A DNA stretch of 64,000 nt from Ottowia testudinis (GCF_017498525.1 NZ_CP071796.1:3224001-3288000); one strand, 5' to 3'; positions 1-9,370 are shown, counted from the stretch's first letter. The notes: a model not told the origin generated them from the sequence alone. A program made the numbers and translations.

Positions 1-113
1 GGCGCGTCGCCCCCCACGGTGACCACGCGCTGACCCCACGCCACGCGCGCCTGGCGCGAGCTGCGCGGCACCGGGTGGGCCACGGCAATGGGTGTTTGGC
101 CGTCAAAACTCAT
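1..113 (-). CDS. ispG: 4-hydroxy-3-methylbut-2-enyl diphosphate synthase, N-terminal fragment
   Basis: Only the first 37 codons lie in the window; the gene runs off the left edge. The ATG is at 111-113 on the minus strand. The readable N-terminus has a basic stretch followed by VTVGGDA, which resembles the start of IspG, the [4Fe-4S] enzyme of the non-mevalonate isoprenoid pathway. It lies directly downstream of a rodZ-like gene and pilW, rlmN and ndk, the usual order in Comamonadaceae, and this context carries much of the call. The catalytic cysteines are outside the window, so the assignment rests on a short N-terminus plus synteny. Confidence 0.7.
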   Translation of the reverse strand, partial: MSFDGQTPIAVAHPVPRSSRQARVAWGQRVVTVGGDA

Positions 114-249
114 CCGGCACTCCGGGGAATCAGCGGCGCATCAAGAAAACGCAACATCCTCAGGGCTGCGCAGCAAACCCCTTCAACTGGCCGCGGAGCA
201 GCCCACGCTAGACCGCCGTGGCGCGGGCTTGGCCCAGCCACTGGTGCTG

Positions 250-293
250 TCTCCCTGGGGGGGTGGCGCCGAATGCGACTCAGGAGGGCGCTC
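250..293. repeat. G/C-run hairpin repeat, copy A
   Basis: Contains a run of Gs followed by GGCGCCGAATGCGACTCAGG, almost the same as a segment at 50350-50371 (GGCGCCGAAGGCGACTCAGG). It overlaps the 3' end of the rodZ-like gene. The rest of the 178 bp between this gene and ispG shows nothing else I recognise. Confidence 0.55.
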
Positions 294-1158
294 ATTTCAC
301 TTGAAAGCGAGAGACCGTGGTCTTGCTGAGCGCGCGGTGGTCGAAAGGCTGGCCGCGCACGGTGACGTCCACCGCGTCCTTGCGGCCGACGGTGACGGAC
401 AGCGGCGCATCGCCATTCAGCCCCACGGTTTCGCCAGCAGCCAGGGTCCGGTTGATGAGCTGCTTGCCGGTGGCGTCGCGCACGGTGACCCAGGTCTCGG
501 CCTTCGCGCTGAACTGGATCAACTCATGGCTCGCCGGAGCGGCGGCTGGGCCGGACGCCCCTGGCGCGGGCACGGGCGCCACCTGCTCGGCCGAGGCAGC
601 GCCCAGCGGCATCTCGGCCGGAGGTGCCGGCTCGGCAGCGGGGGGCGGCGCCACGTCCTCGCGCGTCACGCCATCGCTGGTGGCGGGCGCGGTCAGCTGG
701 ATCGGCAAGGTAGGCAAAAACCACAACGCCGCCGCGCCCAGCAGCAACGCCCCCACCGCGATCAACAAAGGCTTGGAAAAACTCGTGGCCAGCACCGGGG
801 TCGGCCGATCGCCAACGCGGCGGAAAGGCTGATTGACGGTCTGCACCGGCGGCTTCAGTCCAGGCGCCGACACCGGCATGCGCTCGAGCACGGGCGCCGG
901 ATCGGCACCGAAAGCGCGACAGATGGCCGATGCCAAGCCTCGCGCGAAGGTGACGTCGGGCAGCAAATCAAAGCGATCGCTCTCCAGCGCATCCAGCTTT
1001 TGCGTCGACACCTTCATGGCGCTGGCCAGCAACGCGGGATCGACGCCGGCCGTCTCGCGCAGCTCGCGCAGCATCTGCCCCGCCGTGCGCGATGTGCCGG
1101 GCGCGGCGGTGGCCGATTCTCCGTGCGGACTGGCGGGAGCGGTCTCGCGTTCACTCAT
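292..1158 (-). CDS. rodZ: RodZ-like helix-turn-helix membrane protein
   Basis: Predicted 288 aa. A Cro/CI-type helix-turn-helix occupies about residues 26-86 (start GQMLRELRETAGV), one hydrophobic segment about 126-147 (SKPLLIAVGALLLGAAALWF), then a Pro/Ala-rich linker and a C-terminal DUF4115-type beta domain (about 215-288, including VTVRDATGKQLINRTLAAGE). This is the layout of RodZ, the bitopic protein that links MreB to the cell-wall elongation machinery. The ATG at 1158 has a G-rich Shine-Dalgarno; an upstream ATG at 1176 does not. The start overlaps the pilW stop by 8 bases, so the two are translationally linked. Shape identity is shared by other HTH/DUF4115 proteins, so RodZ function is inferred. 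Confidence 0.8.
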   Translation of the reverse strand: MSERETAPASPHGESATAAPGTSRTAGQMLRELRETAGVDPALLASAMKVSTQKLDALESDRFDLLPDVTFARGLASAICRAFGADPAPVLERMPVSAPGLKPPVQTVNQPFRRVGDRPTPVLATSFSKPLLIAVGALLLGAAALWFLPTLPIQLTAPATSDGVTREDVAPPPAAEPAPPAEMPLGAASAEQVAPVPAPGASGPAAAPASHELIQFSAKAETWVTVRDATGKQLINRTLAAGETVGLNGDAPLSVTVGRKDAVDVTVRGQPFDHRALSKTTVSRFQVK

Positions 1159-1969
1159 CGAAAGCCCCCCGCTCATAGGCCAGAAATTCGCGCGATTGCG
1201 AGAAGCGCCGGCGCATCTGCGAGGCCAGCTGCTCCATCGCCTGCCGATTGTTCATGCGCCGCTCGACCTTGATGCCCAACCACAGCGACTGCGCGTTGGC
1301 CATTTCGCTGTTGTTCAGGCGCCGAATGTAGAACTGGGCGCGGGTGAAATCCCCGCGCTGATAAAGCAGTTGCGACAGGTTGTAGGCCGTCACCGGGTTC
1401 GCGGCGTCCAGTTCGTAGGCATGCATCAGCGTGGCCTCGGCCTTGGCCGGATCGCCGGCACGCGCTTCGCAGATGCCTTGGGCCAACAGCGTCTTGGCGC
1501 GATCATGGTAGTTAGGCACGGCCACCGCGCGCTGGAACGACTGCGCCGCTGCCGCGTAATTGCCCTGTTGGCACTGCAGCCAGCCCAGGTTGTGCATGGC
1601 ATTGGCATCGCGCGGGTTGAGTGCGATGGCGCGCTGGAAGTGCGACTGCGCCATCCCGTTGTCGCCCAGCGTCATGTAGATCAGGCCACCGAGGTTGTAA
1701 GAGTCTGCAAACGTTGGGTCTGCCTGCACGGCTTTTTTCTGCTCGTCCAGCGCCACCACGTGCTGACCGTTCTCGAAATAGCCAGCGGCCAGCATGAGAC
1801 GCGTACGGGCGCGTTTGCGGGCTTCGCTCTCGTCGGAGGCGGTCTGGAACTCGGCCGGCGTGTCGCCCACGCCGGGCTGGCTGGCACAGCCGCCCAGCAA
1901 GGCCGCCAAGCCCAGCGCCAGGCACCAACGACGCGTGCGCCCCACCGGCGTCGATGAATAAAGCATCAT
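1151..1969 (-). CDS. pilW: PilW/PilF-type TPR lipoprotein
   Basis: Predicted 272 aa. It starts with a lipoprotein signal ([10 protein letters not shown] lipobox, lipidated Cys near residue 25) and continues with about five tetratricopeptide repeats, such as [20 protein letters not shown] and [20 protein letters not shown]. PilF/PilW pilotins are outer-membrane lipoproteins that help assemble the type IV pilus secretin. The ATG overlaps the rlmN stop (ATGA arrangement), which decides the start over more upstream in-frame codons. The position between rlmN and rodZ is conserved in Burkholderiales. No other pilus gene is in the window, so the role comes from the family. Confidence 0.82.
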   Translation of the reverse strand: MMLYSSTPVGRTRRWCLALGLAALLGGCASQPGVGDTPAEFQTASDESEARKRARTRLMLAAGYFENGQHVVALDEQKKAVQADPTFADSYNLGGLIYMTLGDNGMAQSHFQRAIALNPRDANAMHNLGWLQCQQGNYAAAAQSFQRAVAVPNYHDRAKTLLAQGICEARAGDPAKAEATLMHAYELDAANPVTAYNLSQLLYQRGDFTRAQFYIRRLNNSEMANAQSLWLGIKVERRMNNRQAMEQLASQMRRRFSQSREFLAYERGAFDE

Positions 1970-3132
1970 GAAACAACCTTTCTTGGCGCGGCCGCAGCAG
2001 GCGCGTTGGAAACCGGGTGCAGCAGCACAGTGCGCTGACGCGTCACGCGCTCTTGCACACGGGTGCGATCCTGCACGTCGCCCGCCAGCTGGCCGCAAGC
2101 GGCATCGATGTCGTCGCCGCGCGTCTTGCGGACCGTGGTGACGATACCAGCATCGTTCAACAGTTTGCCGAACGCGAGCACGCGCGCCGTGGGCGAGCGC
2201 GTCAAGCCCGACTGCGGGAAGGGGTTGAAGGGAATCAGATTGAACTTGGCGCGCAGGCCGCCCACGCCGTGCTGGCGCATCAGCGCAACCAAGGCCTGCG
2301 CGTGCTCGGGCGTGTCGTTGACGCCGTCGAGCATGCAGTATTCAAAAGTGATGAAGTCGCGCGGCGCGGCGGCCAAGTAGGCGGTGCAAGTGCGCAGCAA
2401 TTCATCAACGGGGTATTTGCGGTTCAGCGGCACCAAGCGATCGCGCAATTCATCGGTGGGCGCGTGCAGCGAGACCGCCAGTGCCACCGGGCAATCACGC
2501 GCCAGGCGCTCGATCATCGGCACCACGCCCGAGGTGGACACCGTCACACGGCGCCGCGAGAGGCCATAGCCGTGGTCGTCCAGCATGGTGCGCAGCGCGG
2601 GCAGCAGGCGGTCGTAGTTCTGCAGCGGTTCGCCCATGCCCATCATGACGACATTGGAGATGACCCGCTCGCCGACGCCGAGATGACGGCGCAGAAAATG
2701 CTCGGCAAACCAGAGTTGGGCGAGGATCTCGGCCGTCGTCAGGTTGCGCGAGAAGCCCTGGTGGCCGGTGGAGCAAAAGCGGCAGCCGACGGCACAACCT
2801 GCTTGAGACGAAATGCACAGCGTGCCTCTGTCGTCCTCCGGAATGAACACGCTTTCGATCGCGTTGCCGCCGCCAACATCGAACAGCCACTTGATGGTGC
2901 CGTCCTTCGACTCGTGCTGGCTGATGACGGGCAGCGCCGTCACCATGGCCTTGCCGGTGAGCTTGTCGCGCAGCGACTTGGCCAGGTCGCTCATCTGGCC
3001 AAAATCGGCCATGCCGCGCTGGTGAATCCAGCGGAACAGCTGGGTGGCGCGGAAGCGCTTTTCGCCCAAGCCCTCGCAGAACGCGGCAAGCCCGTCGAGA
3101 TCGAAATCGAGCAGGTTGACGGTCGTGGTCAT
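1966..3132 (-). CDS. rlmN: Dual-specificity 23S rRNA/tRNA adenosine C2-methyltransferase
   Basis: Predicted 388 aa. Radical SAM enzyme that methylates C2 of A2503 in 23S rRNA and A37 in a subset of tRNAs. The radical SAM cysteines are visible as CAVGCRFC, followed by [16 protein letters not shown]. The conserved [20 protein letters not shown] segment and the C-terminal [17 protein letters not shown], carrying the mechanistic cysteine, are intact. The ATG at 3130-3132 gives the normal family length; upstream in-frame codons would run into the ndk region. It is followed by pilW with a 4-base overlap. Confidence 0.97.
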   Translation of the reverse strand: MTTTVNLLDFDLDGLAAFCEGLGEKRFRATQLFRWIHQRGMADFGQMSDLAKSLRDKLTGKAMVTALPVISQHESKDGTIKWLFDVGGGNAIESVFIPEDDRGTLCISSQAGCAVGCRFCSTGHQGFSRNLTTAEILAQLWFAEHFLRRHLGVGERVISNVVMMGMGEPLQNYDRLLPALRTMLDDHGYGLSRRRVTVSTSGVVPMIERLARDCPVALAVSLHAPTDELRDRLVPLNRKYPVDELLRTCTAYLAAAPRDFITFEYCMLDGVNDTPEHAQALVALMRQHGVGGLRAKFNLIPFNPFPQSGLTRSPTARVLAFGKLLNDAGIVTTVRKTRGDDIDAACGQLAGDVQDRTRVQERVTRQRTVLLHPVSNAPAAAAPRKVVS

Positions 3133-3157
3133 GCCAGCGGAGCCGGGCCGCCTGCGA

Positions 3158-3583
3158 TCAACGCGAGTAGATCGCCAGGCCAGGGAAGAAGAACGCGACT
3201 TCAGCGGCGGCCGTCTCGGGCGCGTCGGAGCCGTGCACGGCGTTGGCGTCGATCGAGTCGGCAAAGTCGGCGCGGATGGTGCCCTTGTCGGCCTTCTTGG
3301 GGTCGGTGGCGCCCATCAGTTCGCGGTTCTTGGCGATGGCGCCCTCGCCTTCCAGCACCTGGATCATCACCGGGCCGGACACCATGAAGCCCACCAAGTC
3401 CTTGAAGAAGGGGCGCTCTTTGTGCACGGCGTAGAACGCCTCGGCCTCACGCTGCGACAGGTGCTGCATGCGGGCGGCGATGACTTTCAGGCCGGCGGCC
3501 TCGAAACGGGCGTAAATCTGGCCGATGACGTTCTTGGCAACGGCGTCGGGCTTGATGATGGAGAGGGTACGTTCGGTGGCCAT
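3158..3583 (-). CDS. ndk: Nucleoside diphosphate kinase
   Basis: Predicted 141 aa, full length for the family. It transfers the gamma phosphate between nucleoside triphosphates and diphosphates through a phosphohistidine. The N-terminus [15 protein letters not shown] and the active-site [20 protein letters not shown] (His about 117) are both present. The ATG at 3581-3583 matches the family start; an upstream in-frame ATG at 3625 would add an unrelated extension. It leads the ndk-rlmN-pilW-rodZ-ispG run on the minus strand. Confidence 0.98.
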   Translation of the reverse strand: MATERTLSIIKPDAVAKNVIGQIYARFEAAGLKVIAARMQHLSQREAEAFYAVHKERPFFKDLVGFMVSGPVMIQVLEGEGAIAKNRELMGATDPKKADKGTIRADFADSIDANAVHGSDAPETAAAEVAFFFPGLAIYSR

Positions 3584-3727
3584 GAATGGATTTCCTGAGA
3601 TTTTCGTGAAAAGCGTCTGCCACACTGGGCAAAGCCATTGATTTTAACCGGCGGCATCGGCGGGCGCGCCGCGCTGGGGTTTGACACGGCTCGCCGATGG
3701 GCGCGCTAACCGCGCCGTGATAGATGG

Positions 3728-3749
3728 TCAAAAATGCCTCCAGCGCTTG
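3728..3749. repeat. Dispersed small inverted repeat (family 1), left half, split by IS30
   Basis: AAAAATGCCTCCAGCGCTTG is the left arm of the ~50 bp repeat found throughout this window. The right arm lies beyond the IS30 element at 4855-4885. Joining them gives a normal repeat. Confidence 0.7.
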
Positions 3750-4854
3750 GCGGCCTCAAATCTGAAGTGCAACACCCCCATCAGAATTGAGTACCCTATG
3801 ACCCAAAGAGCTTACCAACAGATCACAGAGATGGAGCGCCATGCGATAGCGCTGGGCTTGCAACAAGGGCTGAGCCAAAGCGCTATAGCAAGGGCGCTGG
3901 GGCGCCACAAGAGCACCATCAGTCGTGAATGCCAGCGCAATGGTGGTGCCCATGGCTACATCTCCAAATACGCCCAGCAGCGCAGCGACAGGCGCAGGCG
4001 CTTTGCCCGCCCTTTGCCGAAGCTGCACCGCGATGGCGCACTGTTTCAACTCGTGTGCGACCATCTGCGCCAGCGCTGGTCGCCCCAGCAGATTGCCGGG
4101 CACCTGAAGAATCTCCACCCGCACGACAGGCGCCAGAGCGTGTCACACGAGAGCATTTACACCTGCATCTATGCCCAGCCCAGAGGCGAGCTCAAAAGGA
4201 GTTGGTGTCGTGTCTGCGCATGGCTAGCGCCAAGCGCTGGCCGCGCTCCAAGGAGTGGACCGACGCGCAGAGATGCAGCAGATGATGAGCATCCACGTGC
4301 GTCCGCCGCAAGTCGAGGATCGTCAGCTTCCCGGTCATTGGGAAGGTGATCTCATCAAGGGAGCGGCCAACGCCAGCGCCATCGGCACCTTGGTCGAGCG
4401 CACCACGCGTCTGGTGGTGCTGGTCAAGCTGCCTCACCCCCATCCAGCCACGGCTGCGCACGTGCTGCAGGCCTTCAGCGACAAGCTCAATGGCATTGCA
4501 GCGCCCATGCGCCAGAGCCTGACCTATGACCGGGGCTCGGAGATGGCCGAACACGCCAAGTTGAGCCAGAACACGGGCATGAAGGTGTACTTCTGCGATC
4601 CCTACAGCCCCTGGCAGAGGGGCAGCAACGAGAACACCAACGGACTGCTGCGCCAGTACTTCCCAAAAGGTACCGATCTGAGCGGCTATACACAGCAGCA
4701 ACTCGATGCCGTGGCTGATGAGCTCAATGGCCGCCCCAGAATGACCCTAGGCTACCGCTCACCGCTTGAAGTCTATGCACAGCACATGCAGCAATTGACA
4801 CACACCAATGACTCCGTGCATTGAATCGAGGTTGCACTTGGACTTGAATCTACC
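3750..4854 (+). mobile_element. IS30-family insertion sequence
   Basis: About 1.1 kb, the normal size for the family, carrying one broken transposase gene. Imperfect terminal inverted repeats are seen at about 3750-3773 and 4831-4854; the last nine bases match exactly (AAGTGCAAC against its complement). CTTG flanks both sides (3746-3749 and 4855-4858), which could be a target duplication or a coincidence of the repeat it entered. The ends are inferred from these inverted repeats and from the reconstructed target, so they may be off by a few bases. Confidence 0.75.
3798..4824 (+). pseudogene. IS30-family transposase, two frameshifts
   Basis: The coding content reads through three frames. Frame 1 (3798-4197) gives the N-terminal helix-turn-helix (LGLQQGLSQSAIARALGRHKSTISREC) up to QPRGELK. 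Frame 2 (about 4196-4252) gives KELVSCLRMASAKRWPRSK. Frame 3 (about 4255-4824) gives the catalytic DDE part: HWEGDLIKGA, LTYDRGSEMA and WQRGSNENTNGLLRQYFPKG. Each break is explained by one missing base in a homopolymer: A at 4194-4197 and G at 4252-4253. All conserved blocks survive, so this is either a recently dead transposase or an intact one with two sequencing errors. Confidence 0.85.
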
Positions 4855-4885
4855 CTTGTCCATCAAGCGCTGGCAGCTATCAATT
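4855..4885. repeat. Dispersed small inverted repeat (family 1), right half
   Basis: CTTGTCCATCAAGCGCTGGC followed by AGCTATCAATT. It is the other half of the copy at 3728-3749, separated from it by the IS30 element. Confidence 0.7.
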
Positions 4886-4891
4886 CAGGAA

Positions 4892-6319
4892 TCAACGCCC
4901 GCGGCCGCCACGCGATCCACCGCCGCGTGGACCGCCCGGCGCTGGGCCGCTGGCGCCGCCACGCCGTGAACCAGAGCGTTGCGCGTTCTGACGCTGGCGT
5001 TGAAAGCTGTCGGCGCCGATGTAACCCTGTGAAGTTTTCAGCGGATCGGGCTGTGCCCCGTGGGGGGTATCGTCGCCCTGACGGCGCGGCGCGCGGGCGA
5101 AGGGGCGCGGCGCGTCCTCGGGCGGCCGGCCGCCTGCCACGTTGGGCCGCGGGCCGCTGCCCCGGCCCCGATCGCTGCGGGCGCGGCGCGGCGCATCTTG
5201 CGGCTTGGGGCGCGGCTCGGGCGCGCCGCGGATCACGCGCTCGGGCGTGCCCGAGGCTTCGCCCAAGGCGCTGATGTCGCGCTCGTGCAGCTCCATCCAG
5301 GCGCCGCGCCTCAGGCCGCGCGGCAGCAGCATGGCGCCGTAGCGGATGCGGATCAGCCGGCTGACGGCGTGGCCCACGCTTTCGATCATGCGGCGCACCT
5401 CGCGGTTACGGCCTTCGCTGATGGTCACGCGATACCACTGGTTGGCGCCCTCGCCCATGCCTTCTTCCTTGATGGCGCTGAATTGCGCGGGGCCGTCTTC
5501 CAGCTGCACGCCGTCCAGCAGACGCTGCTTTTCGTCATCGGACAAAGCGCCCAGCACGCGCACGGCGTATTCGCGCTCGAGCCCGAAGCGCGGGTGCATG
5601 AGGCGGTTGGCCAATTCTCCCGAGTTGGTGAACAGCAGCAGCCCTTCGGTGTTCAGGTCGAGCCGGCCGACCGACTGCCACTTGCCCTGCCCCGGCTGCA
5701 GCCGCGGCAACTTGCGGAACACGGTGGGCCGGTTCTGCGGATCGTCCATGGTCACGACCTCGCCGACCGGTTTGTGATAGGCCAGCACCCGCGCCGGCGG
5801 CGGGGCGATGCGCACCTTGATCGGCCGTCCGTTGACCTTGACCGTGTCGCCAAACTGGATGCGCTGGCCGACGTGCGCCGGCTGGTTGTTGACGCTGACG
5901 CGGCCTTCGAGGATGAGCTGCTCCATGTCCAGCCGCGAACCCAGGCCCGCTTGCGCCAGCACCTTGTGCAGCTTGGGGGTGTCGGCCTGCGGCAGGAGCA
6001 CGCGTTTGGGCGGGCCGGCGGGCGCGTCGGCCTCGGCGTCGAAGCGGCCGGAGAGCACGTCGTCGATGGCGACGGGGGCGTCGGCGTCAGGCACGGGGCC
6101 GGTCGCGGCGCCGTCGGCCGCGGACGCGGCAAGGGCTTCTTCAACGCGGCTTTGGCCGTCGTCCGCGGGCACTGGGGACGACCCGTCAGCTACATTTTTA
6201 GTAGCTTCTGGCGCTTGTTCAGCCTGCGCTGGCGGCACTTTTGATCTGAATTTGGCCTGAGGAGCCGGACGCTCTTCGGCGGGGTCGGGCGCCTGCCCGG
6301 TCGGCTCGTCGGTGTTCAT
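4892..6319 (-). CDS. rluB: 23S rRNA pseudouridine synthase RluB, long N- and C-terminal tails
   Basis: Predicted 475 aa, much longer than the ~290 aa E. coli enzyme. An S4 domain ([20 protein letters not shown], about 119-180) precedes the catalytic domain with the active-site Asp in [15 protein letters not shown] and [16 protein letters not shown]. RluB makes pseudouridine 2605 in 23S rRNA. The first ~115 residues are low complexity and include a segment encoded by a family-1 repeat (6191-6243). The last ~110 residues are rich in Arg, Gly and Pro and end in GGSRGGRGR. The start overlaps the scpB stop (ATGA). Confidence 0.93.
   Translation of the reverse strand: MNTDEPTGQAPDPAEERPAPQAKFRSKVPPAQAEQAPEATKNVADGSSPVPADDGQSRVEEALAASAADGAATGPVPDADAPVAIDDVLSGRFDAEADAPAGPPKRVLLPQADTPKLHKVLAQAGLGSRLDMEQLILEGRVSVNNQPAHVGQRIQFGDTVKVNGRPIKVRIAPPPARVLAYHKPVGEVVTMDDPQNRPTVFRKLPRLQPGQGKWQSVGRLDLNTEGLLLFTNSGELANRLMHPRFGLEREYAVRVLGALSDDEKQRLLDGVQLEDGPAQFSAIKEEGMGEGANQWYRVTISEGRNREVRRMIESVGHAVSRLIRIRYGAMLLPRGLRRGAWMELHERDISALGEASGTPERVIRGAPEPRPKPQDAPRRARSDRGRGSGPRPNVAGGRPPEDAPRPFARAPRRQGDDTPHGAQPDPLKTSQGYIGADSFQRQRQNAQRSGSRRGGASGPAPGGPRGGGSRGGRGR
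6191..6243. repeat. Family-1 repeat inside the rluB coding region
   Basis: Reads in frame on the minus strand as [18 protein letters not shown]. The DNA keeps the whole architecture: GCCGCCAGCGCAGGCTGAAC, AAGCGCCAGAAGCTACT, then AAAAAT. It lies in the unconserved N-terminal extension of RluB. Confidence 0.7.
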
Positions 6320-7185
6320 GGCCTGTGGGGGTCGGGTGGCGGGGAATTCGTGGGCGCTTCAGCGGCCGTGTCTTCAGGCGCAGGGACCGCGCGGGTTTCC
6401 TCGGGTGCGTCGTGAACGGGGCTTTCCAGCGCAGGCTCAGGGGCATTGACCTGCGACGCGGCGGCATCGCCGTCGCGCCCGGCTTCGGCTTGTGACGGCT
6501 GCGGCGCGTCGTCGGGCGCCGGGGGTTCGCCGGCCGGCGCCACGTCTTTGGCCACTGGCGACGCTTCAGAGCCCGCAGCCTGGGCGTCGGCGTCGCCCGC
6601 GTCGTCCGCCGCCGCGCCAGCCACCTCGTCTGGCGGCGTGCCCAGCGCATCGAACATGCTCGCGGCCTGCTCGGACGCCGATTCCAGCATGGGCAACTGG
6701 TCGAGCGATTCCAACCCCAGGTCGTCCAGAAACTGGCGCGTGGTGGCGTACAGGCCGGGCCGGCCCACCGTCTCGCGGTGGCCGATCACCTCGACCCAGC
6801 CGCGATCCTCGAGCTGCTTGATGAGCTGCGAGTTGACGGTGACGCCGCGAATGTCCTCGATATCGCCGCGCGTGACCGGCTGGCGATAGGCGATGATGGC
6901 CAGCGTCTCCAGCGTGGCGCGGGTGTATTTGGGCGGCTTTTCAGGGTGCAGGCGGTCGAGGTATTCGCGCATCTCGGGCCGGCTTTGGAAGCGCCAGCCG
7001 CTGGCCACGGCGACCAGTTCCACCCCGCGCTGTGCCCAGTCGTCCTGCAACTCGGCCAGCAGGCTCTTGAGCGTATCGGCGCCGACCTGGTCGTCGAACA
7101 GCACGCGAAACTCGCGCAGCGGCATGGGCTGCTGCGCGCAAATCAAGGCGGTTTCGAGAATGCGTTTGGCGTCCACTGAATTCAC
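6316..7185 (-). CDS. scpB: Segregation and condensation protein B
   Basis: Predicted 289 aa. The first ~180 residues are the two winged-helix domains of ScpB, the kleisin-associated subunit of the Smc-ScpAB condensin: [57 protein letters not shown]. The remaining ~100 residues are an acidic Ala/Pro-rich tail not seen in the core family, probably disordered. scpB and rluB overlap by four bases. scpA is not in the window. Confidence 0.93.
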   Translation of the reverse strand: MNSVDAKRILETALICAQQPMPLREFRVLFDDQVGADTLKSLLAELQDDWAQRGVELVAVASGWRFQSRPEMREYLDRLHPEKPPKYTRATLETLAIIAYRQPVTRGDIEDIRGVTVNSQLIKQLEDRGWVEVIGHRETVGRPGLYATTRQFLDDLGLESLDQLPMLESASEQAASMFDALGTPPDEVAGAAADDAGDADAQAAGSEASPVAKDVAPAGEPPAPDDAPQPSQAEAGRDGDAAASQVNAPEPALESPVHDAPEETRAVPAPEDTAAEAPTNSPPPDPHRP

Positions 7186-7331
7186 GGTGGCGGGCTTCTT
7201 GAATGAGGGGCGCGCCAGTCGATGGCCGCGCTGGGTTCGAAGATGGCGAAGGACGCTGGCCGCTCACGCGGCGTCCGGGGTGAAACAGCAGGCGCAGCAG
7301 GCCGGCACGCGAATGGCCGTCAACACGCGAG

Positions 7332-8324
7332 TCAGATGACCGCGTCGTCTGGTGGCATTGTAAGGCCGCAGCCCGCCAGCGCCGCCGCCAGATCAGCCGG
7401 CAGCGGCGCGGTGAAATCCACCGCCTGGCCCGTGATGGGATGCGCGAACGCCAGCCGCCGCGCGTGCAGCGCCTGGCGCGCCAGCCCCGCCGCCGGGGCG
7501 CCGCCGTACAGCGCGTCGGCCACCAGCGGGTGGCCCAGGTGCGCCAGATGCACCCGAATCTGGTGCGTGCGGCCGGTGCGCAGCAGGCCGCGCAACAGGC
7601 TGAATTGCTCTGTGTTTTGCAGCAGCTGAAACAGGGTTTGCGCGGGCTTGCCGGCGCTCCGGTCCAGATCCACCACAGCCATGCGCAGGCGGTTGCGCGC
7701 GTCGCGGCCGATGGCGGCATCGACCTCGCGCTCGGCCGGGCCGCGCCAGGCACGGTGCGCCAACGCCACGTATTCGCGCCGCACCTCGCGCGCGGCGATG
7801 CGCGCCACCAGCGCGTCCATGGCGGCGCGCGAGCGCGCCACGACCATCAGGCCGCTGGTGTCCTTGTCGAGCCGGTGCACGATGCCAGCGCGCGGCAGCT
7901 GCGCCGCCCTGGTGTCGTGCGCCAGCAGGCCGTTGAGCAGCGTACCGCTCCAATGGCCCGGCGCGGGGTGCACCACCAGCCCGGCGGGTTTGTCGATGAC
8001 GGCCAGGTGCTCGTCCTGGTACACCACATTCAAATCCATCGCCTGCGGCACGAAGGCCTGGCTCATCGGCGTGGGCCGCAGCTCGATGACGAGCGCGTCG
8101 CCCGCGCGCACCTTGTGGGCGGGCTTGGTCACCGCGGTGCCGTTCAGGCGCACGGCGCCGTCTGCCACCAGCTGGCTGAGGTAATTGCGCGAGAACTCGG
8201 GCACCAATTCAACCAGTGCCCGATCCAGCCGCGCACCATGCTGCGCGGCCGGCAGCGCGAAGCCGCGCGACTCGGCGGCGCCTGCATCGTCGGCCAGCTC
8301 GTCATCGGGCTCGGACGTGGGCAC
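7332..8324 (-). CDS. rluD: 23S rRNA pseudouridine synthase RluD
   Basis: Predicted 330 aa from a GTG at 8322-8324. An S4 domain (LDRALVELVPEFSRNYLSQL) is followed by the RluA/RluD catalytic domain with the active-site Asp in HRLDKDTSGLMVVARSRAAM and by GRTHQIRVHLAHLGHPLVAD. RluD modifies U1911, U1915 and U1917 of 23S rRNA helix 69. The start is uncertain: the open frame continues upstream into bamD, but the residues there look like bamD antisense, and the GTG has no strong Shine-Dalgarno. It is divergent from bamD, the usual arrangement. Confidence 0.93.
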   Translation of the reverse strand: MPTSEPDDELADDAGAAESRGFALPAAQHGARLDRALVELVPEFSRNYLSQLVADGAVRLNGTAVTKPAHKVRAGDALVIELRPTPMSQAFVPQAMDLNVVYQDEHLAVIDKPAGLVVHPAPGHWSGTLLNGLLAHDTRAAQLPRAGIVHRLDKDTSGLMVVARSRAAMDALVARIAAREVRREYVALAHRAWRGPAEREVDAAIGRDARNRLRMAVVDLDRSAGKPAQTLFQLLQNTEQFSLLRGLLRTGRTHQIRVHLAHLGHPLVADALYGGAPAAGLARQALHARRLAFAHPITGQAVDFTAPLPADLAAALAGCGLTMPPDDAVI

Positions 8325-8345
8325 GGCCGAAAAAGGGGCCGCCGA

Positions 8346-8351
8346 TATAAT
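8346..8351 (+). promoter_or_regulatory. Candidate -10 box for bamD
   Basis: A perfect TATAAT lies 33 bases before the bamD ATG in the short rluD-bamD divergent gap. No convincing -35 box is visible at the right distance. A Shine-Dalgarno-like AGGA follows at 8371-8374. Confidence 0.5.
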
Positions 8352-8383
8352 GGAATGTGCTTGATTCAACAGGAATGCGACTG

Positions 8384-9187
8384 ATGCAACGTGCCCGATT
8401 ATCGGCCGCCAGCGCGGGGGTTTTGGCACTGGCCGCGCTGCTCGCGGCCTGCTCGTCCAAGCCGGTGGACAAGACCGCCGGCTGGAGCCCCAACCGCATC
8501 CACGCCGAGGCGAAGGACGAACTCAATTCCGGCGCGTACGACAAGGCGATCCCGCTGTACGAAACGCTGGAAGGCCGCGCCGCAGGCACGCCGCTGGCCC
8601 AGCAGGCCCAGCTGGACCGCGCGTACGCCCAGTTCAAGGATGGGCAAAAGGCAGAGGCCCTGGCCACGCTCGACCGTTTCATGCGCTTGCACCCGGCCAG
8701 CCCAGCGCTCGACTACGCGCTGTACATGAAGGGCGTGATCAATTTCAACGACGAACTGGGCCTGTTTTCTTTCATGTCGCGCCAGGATTTGTCCGAACGG
8801 GACCAGAAGGCGGCCAAGGAAGCGTTCGAGTCGTTCAACGAGCTGGTCACGCGCTTTCCCGATTCGCGCTACACGCCCGACGCCCGCGCGCGCATGCGCT
8901 ACACCGTCAACGCGCTGGCGCAGTACGAAGTGCATGTGGCGCGCTACTACTACACGCGCGGCGCCTACGTGGCCGCCATCAACCGCGCGCAGCAGGCGAT
9001 TGCCGACTACCGCGACGCGCCGGCGCTGGAAGAGGCGCTGTACATCCTCACCCAGTCGTACGACAAGCTCGGCATGACCGGCCTGCGCGACGACAGCCGC
9101 CGCGTGCTGGATCAGAACTTTCCCAACAGCGCCTACCTGACGCGCGGCTTCCGCGGGGCGGACAAGCCGTGGTGGCAGATTTGGTGA
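8384..9187 (+). CDS. bamD: Outer membrane protein assembly factor BamD
   Basis: Predicted 267 aa. A lipoprotein signal ends in LAALLAACSS (lipidated Cys about residue 22), followed by five TPR-like helical repeats, for example LNSGAYDKAIPLYETLEGRA and FPDSRYTPDARARMRY. BamD is the essential lipoprotein partner of BamA in beta-barrel insertion. The ATG at 8384 is preceded by AGGA; an in-frame ATG at 8375 would add only MRL. It is transcribed away from rluD, as in most betaproteobacteria. Confidence 0.95.
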   Translation: MQRARLSAASAGVLALAALLAACSSKPVDKTAGWSPNRIHAEAKDELNSGAYDKAIPLYETLEGRAAGTPLAQQAQLDRAYAQFKDGQKAEALATLDRFMRLHPASPALDYALYMKGVINFNDELGLFSFMSRQDLSERDQKAAKEAFESFNELVTRFPDSRYTPDARARMRYTVNALAQYEVHVARYYYTRGAYVAAINRAQQAIADYRDAPALEEALYILTQSYDKLGMTGLRDDSRRVLDQNFPNSAYLTRGFRGADKPWWQIW

Positions 9188-9189
9188 CA

Positions 9190-9264
9190 TTCCCCTGAGC
9201 GGCTGACGCCGCCTCCCCCTTCTCTCGCTTCGCGGGAAGAGGGGACGCACCCAGCGGGCGGGCC
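9190..9264. repeat. G/C-run hairpin repeat, copy B
   Basis: CCCCTGAGCGGCTGACGCCG, then a long hairpin of CCCCTTCTCTCGC paired with GCGGGAAGAGGGG, then GACGC. It is the inverted equivalent of the copy at 50315-50384. It starts right after the bamD stop and could act as its terminator, although no T-run follows. Confidence 0.6.
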
Positions 9265-9315
9265 AAGCCCTTCCGCAGCGTTCACCCGCATGGCCTGCTC
9301 CGCAGCCTTTTGAGG

Positions 9316-9370
9316 TTGCTACTTTTTGGATAGCTGTTCGCGCTTATCAGGCGGGCGCCGGGGTCTGTTT
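9316..9370. repeat. Family-1 repeat at the 3' end of dinG
   Basis: On the minus strand: GGCGCCCGCCTGATAAGCGC, then GAACAGCTATCCAAAAAGTAGC. The TGA of the helicase gene and its last residues (PAPA) are encoded by the repeat. Confidence 0.65.

Noticed and set aside
4194-4253. Programmed frameshifting in the IS30 transposase
   Set aside because: IS30 elements use a single open frame. Two shifts within 60 bp, each repaired by one base in a homopolymer, fit decay or error better.
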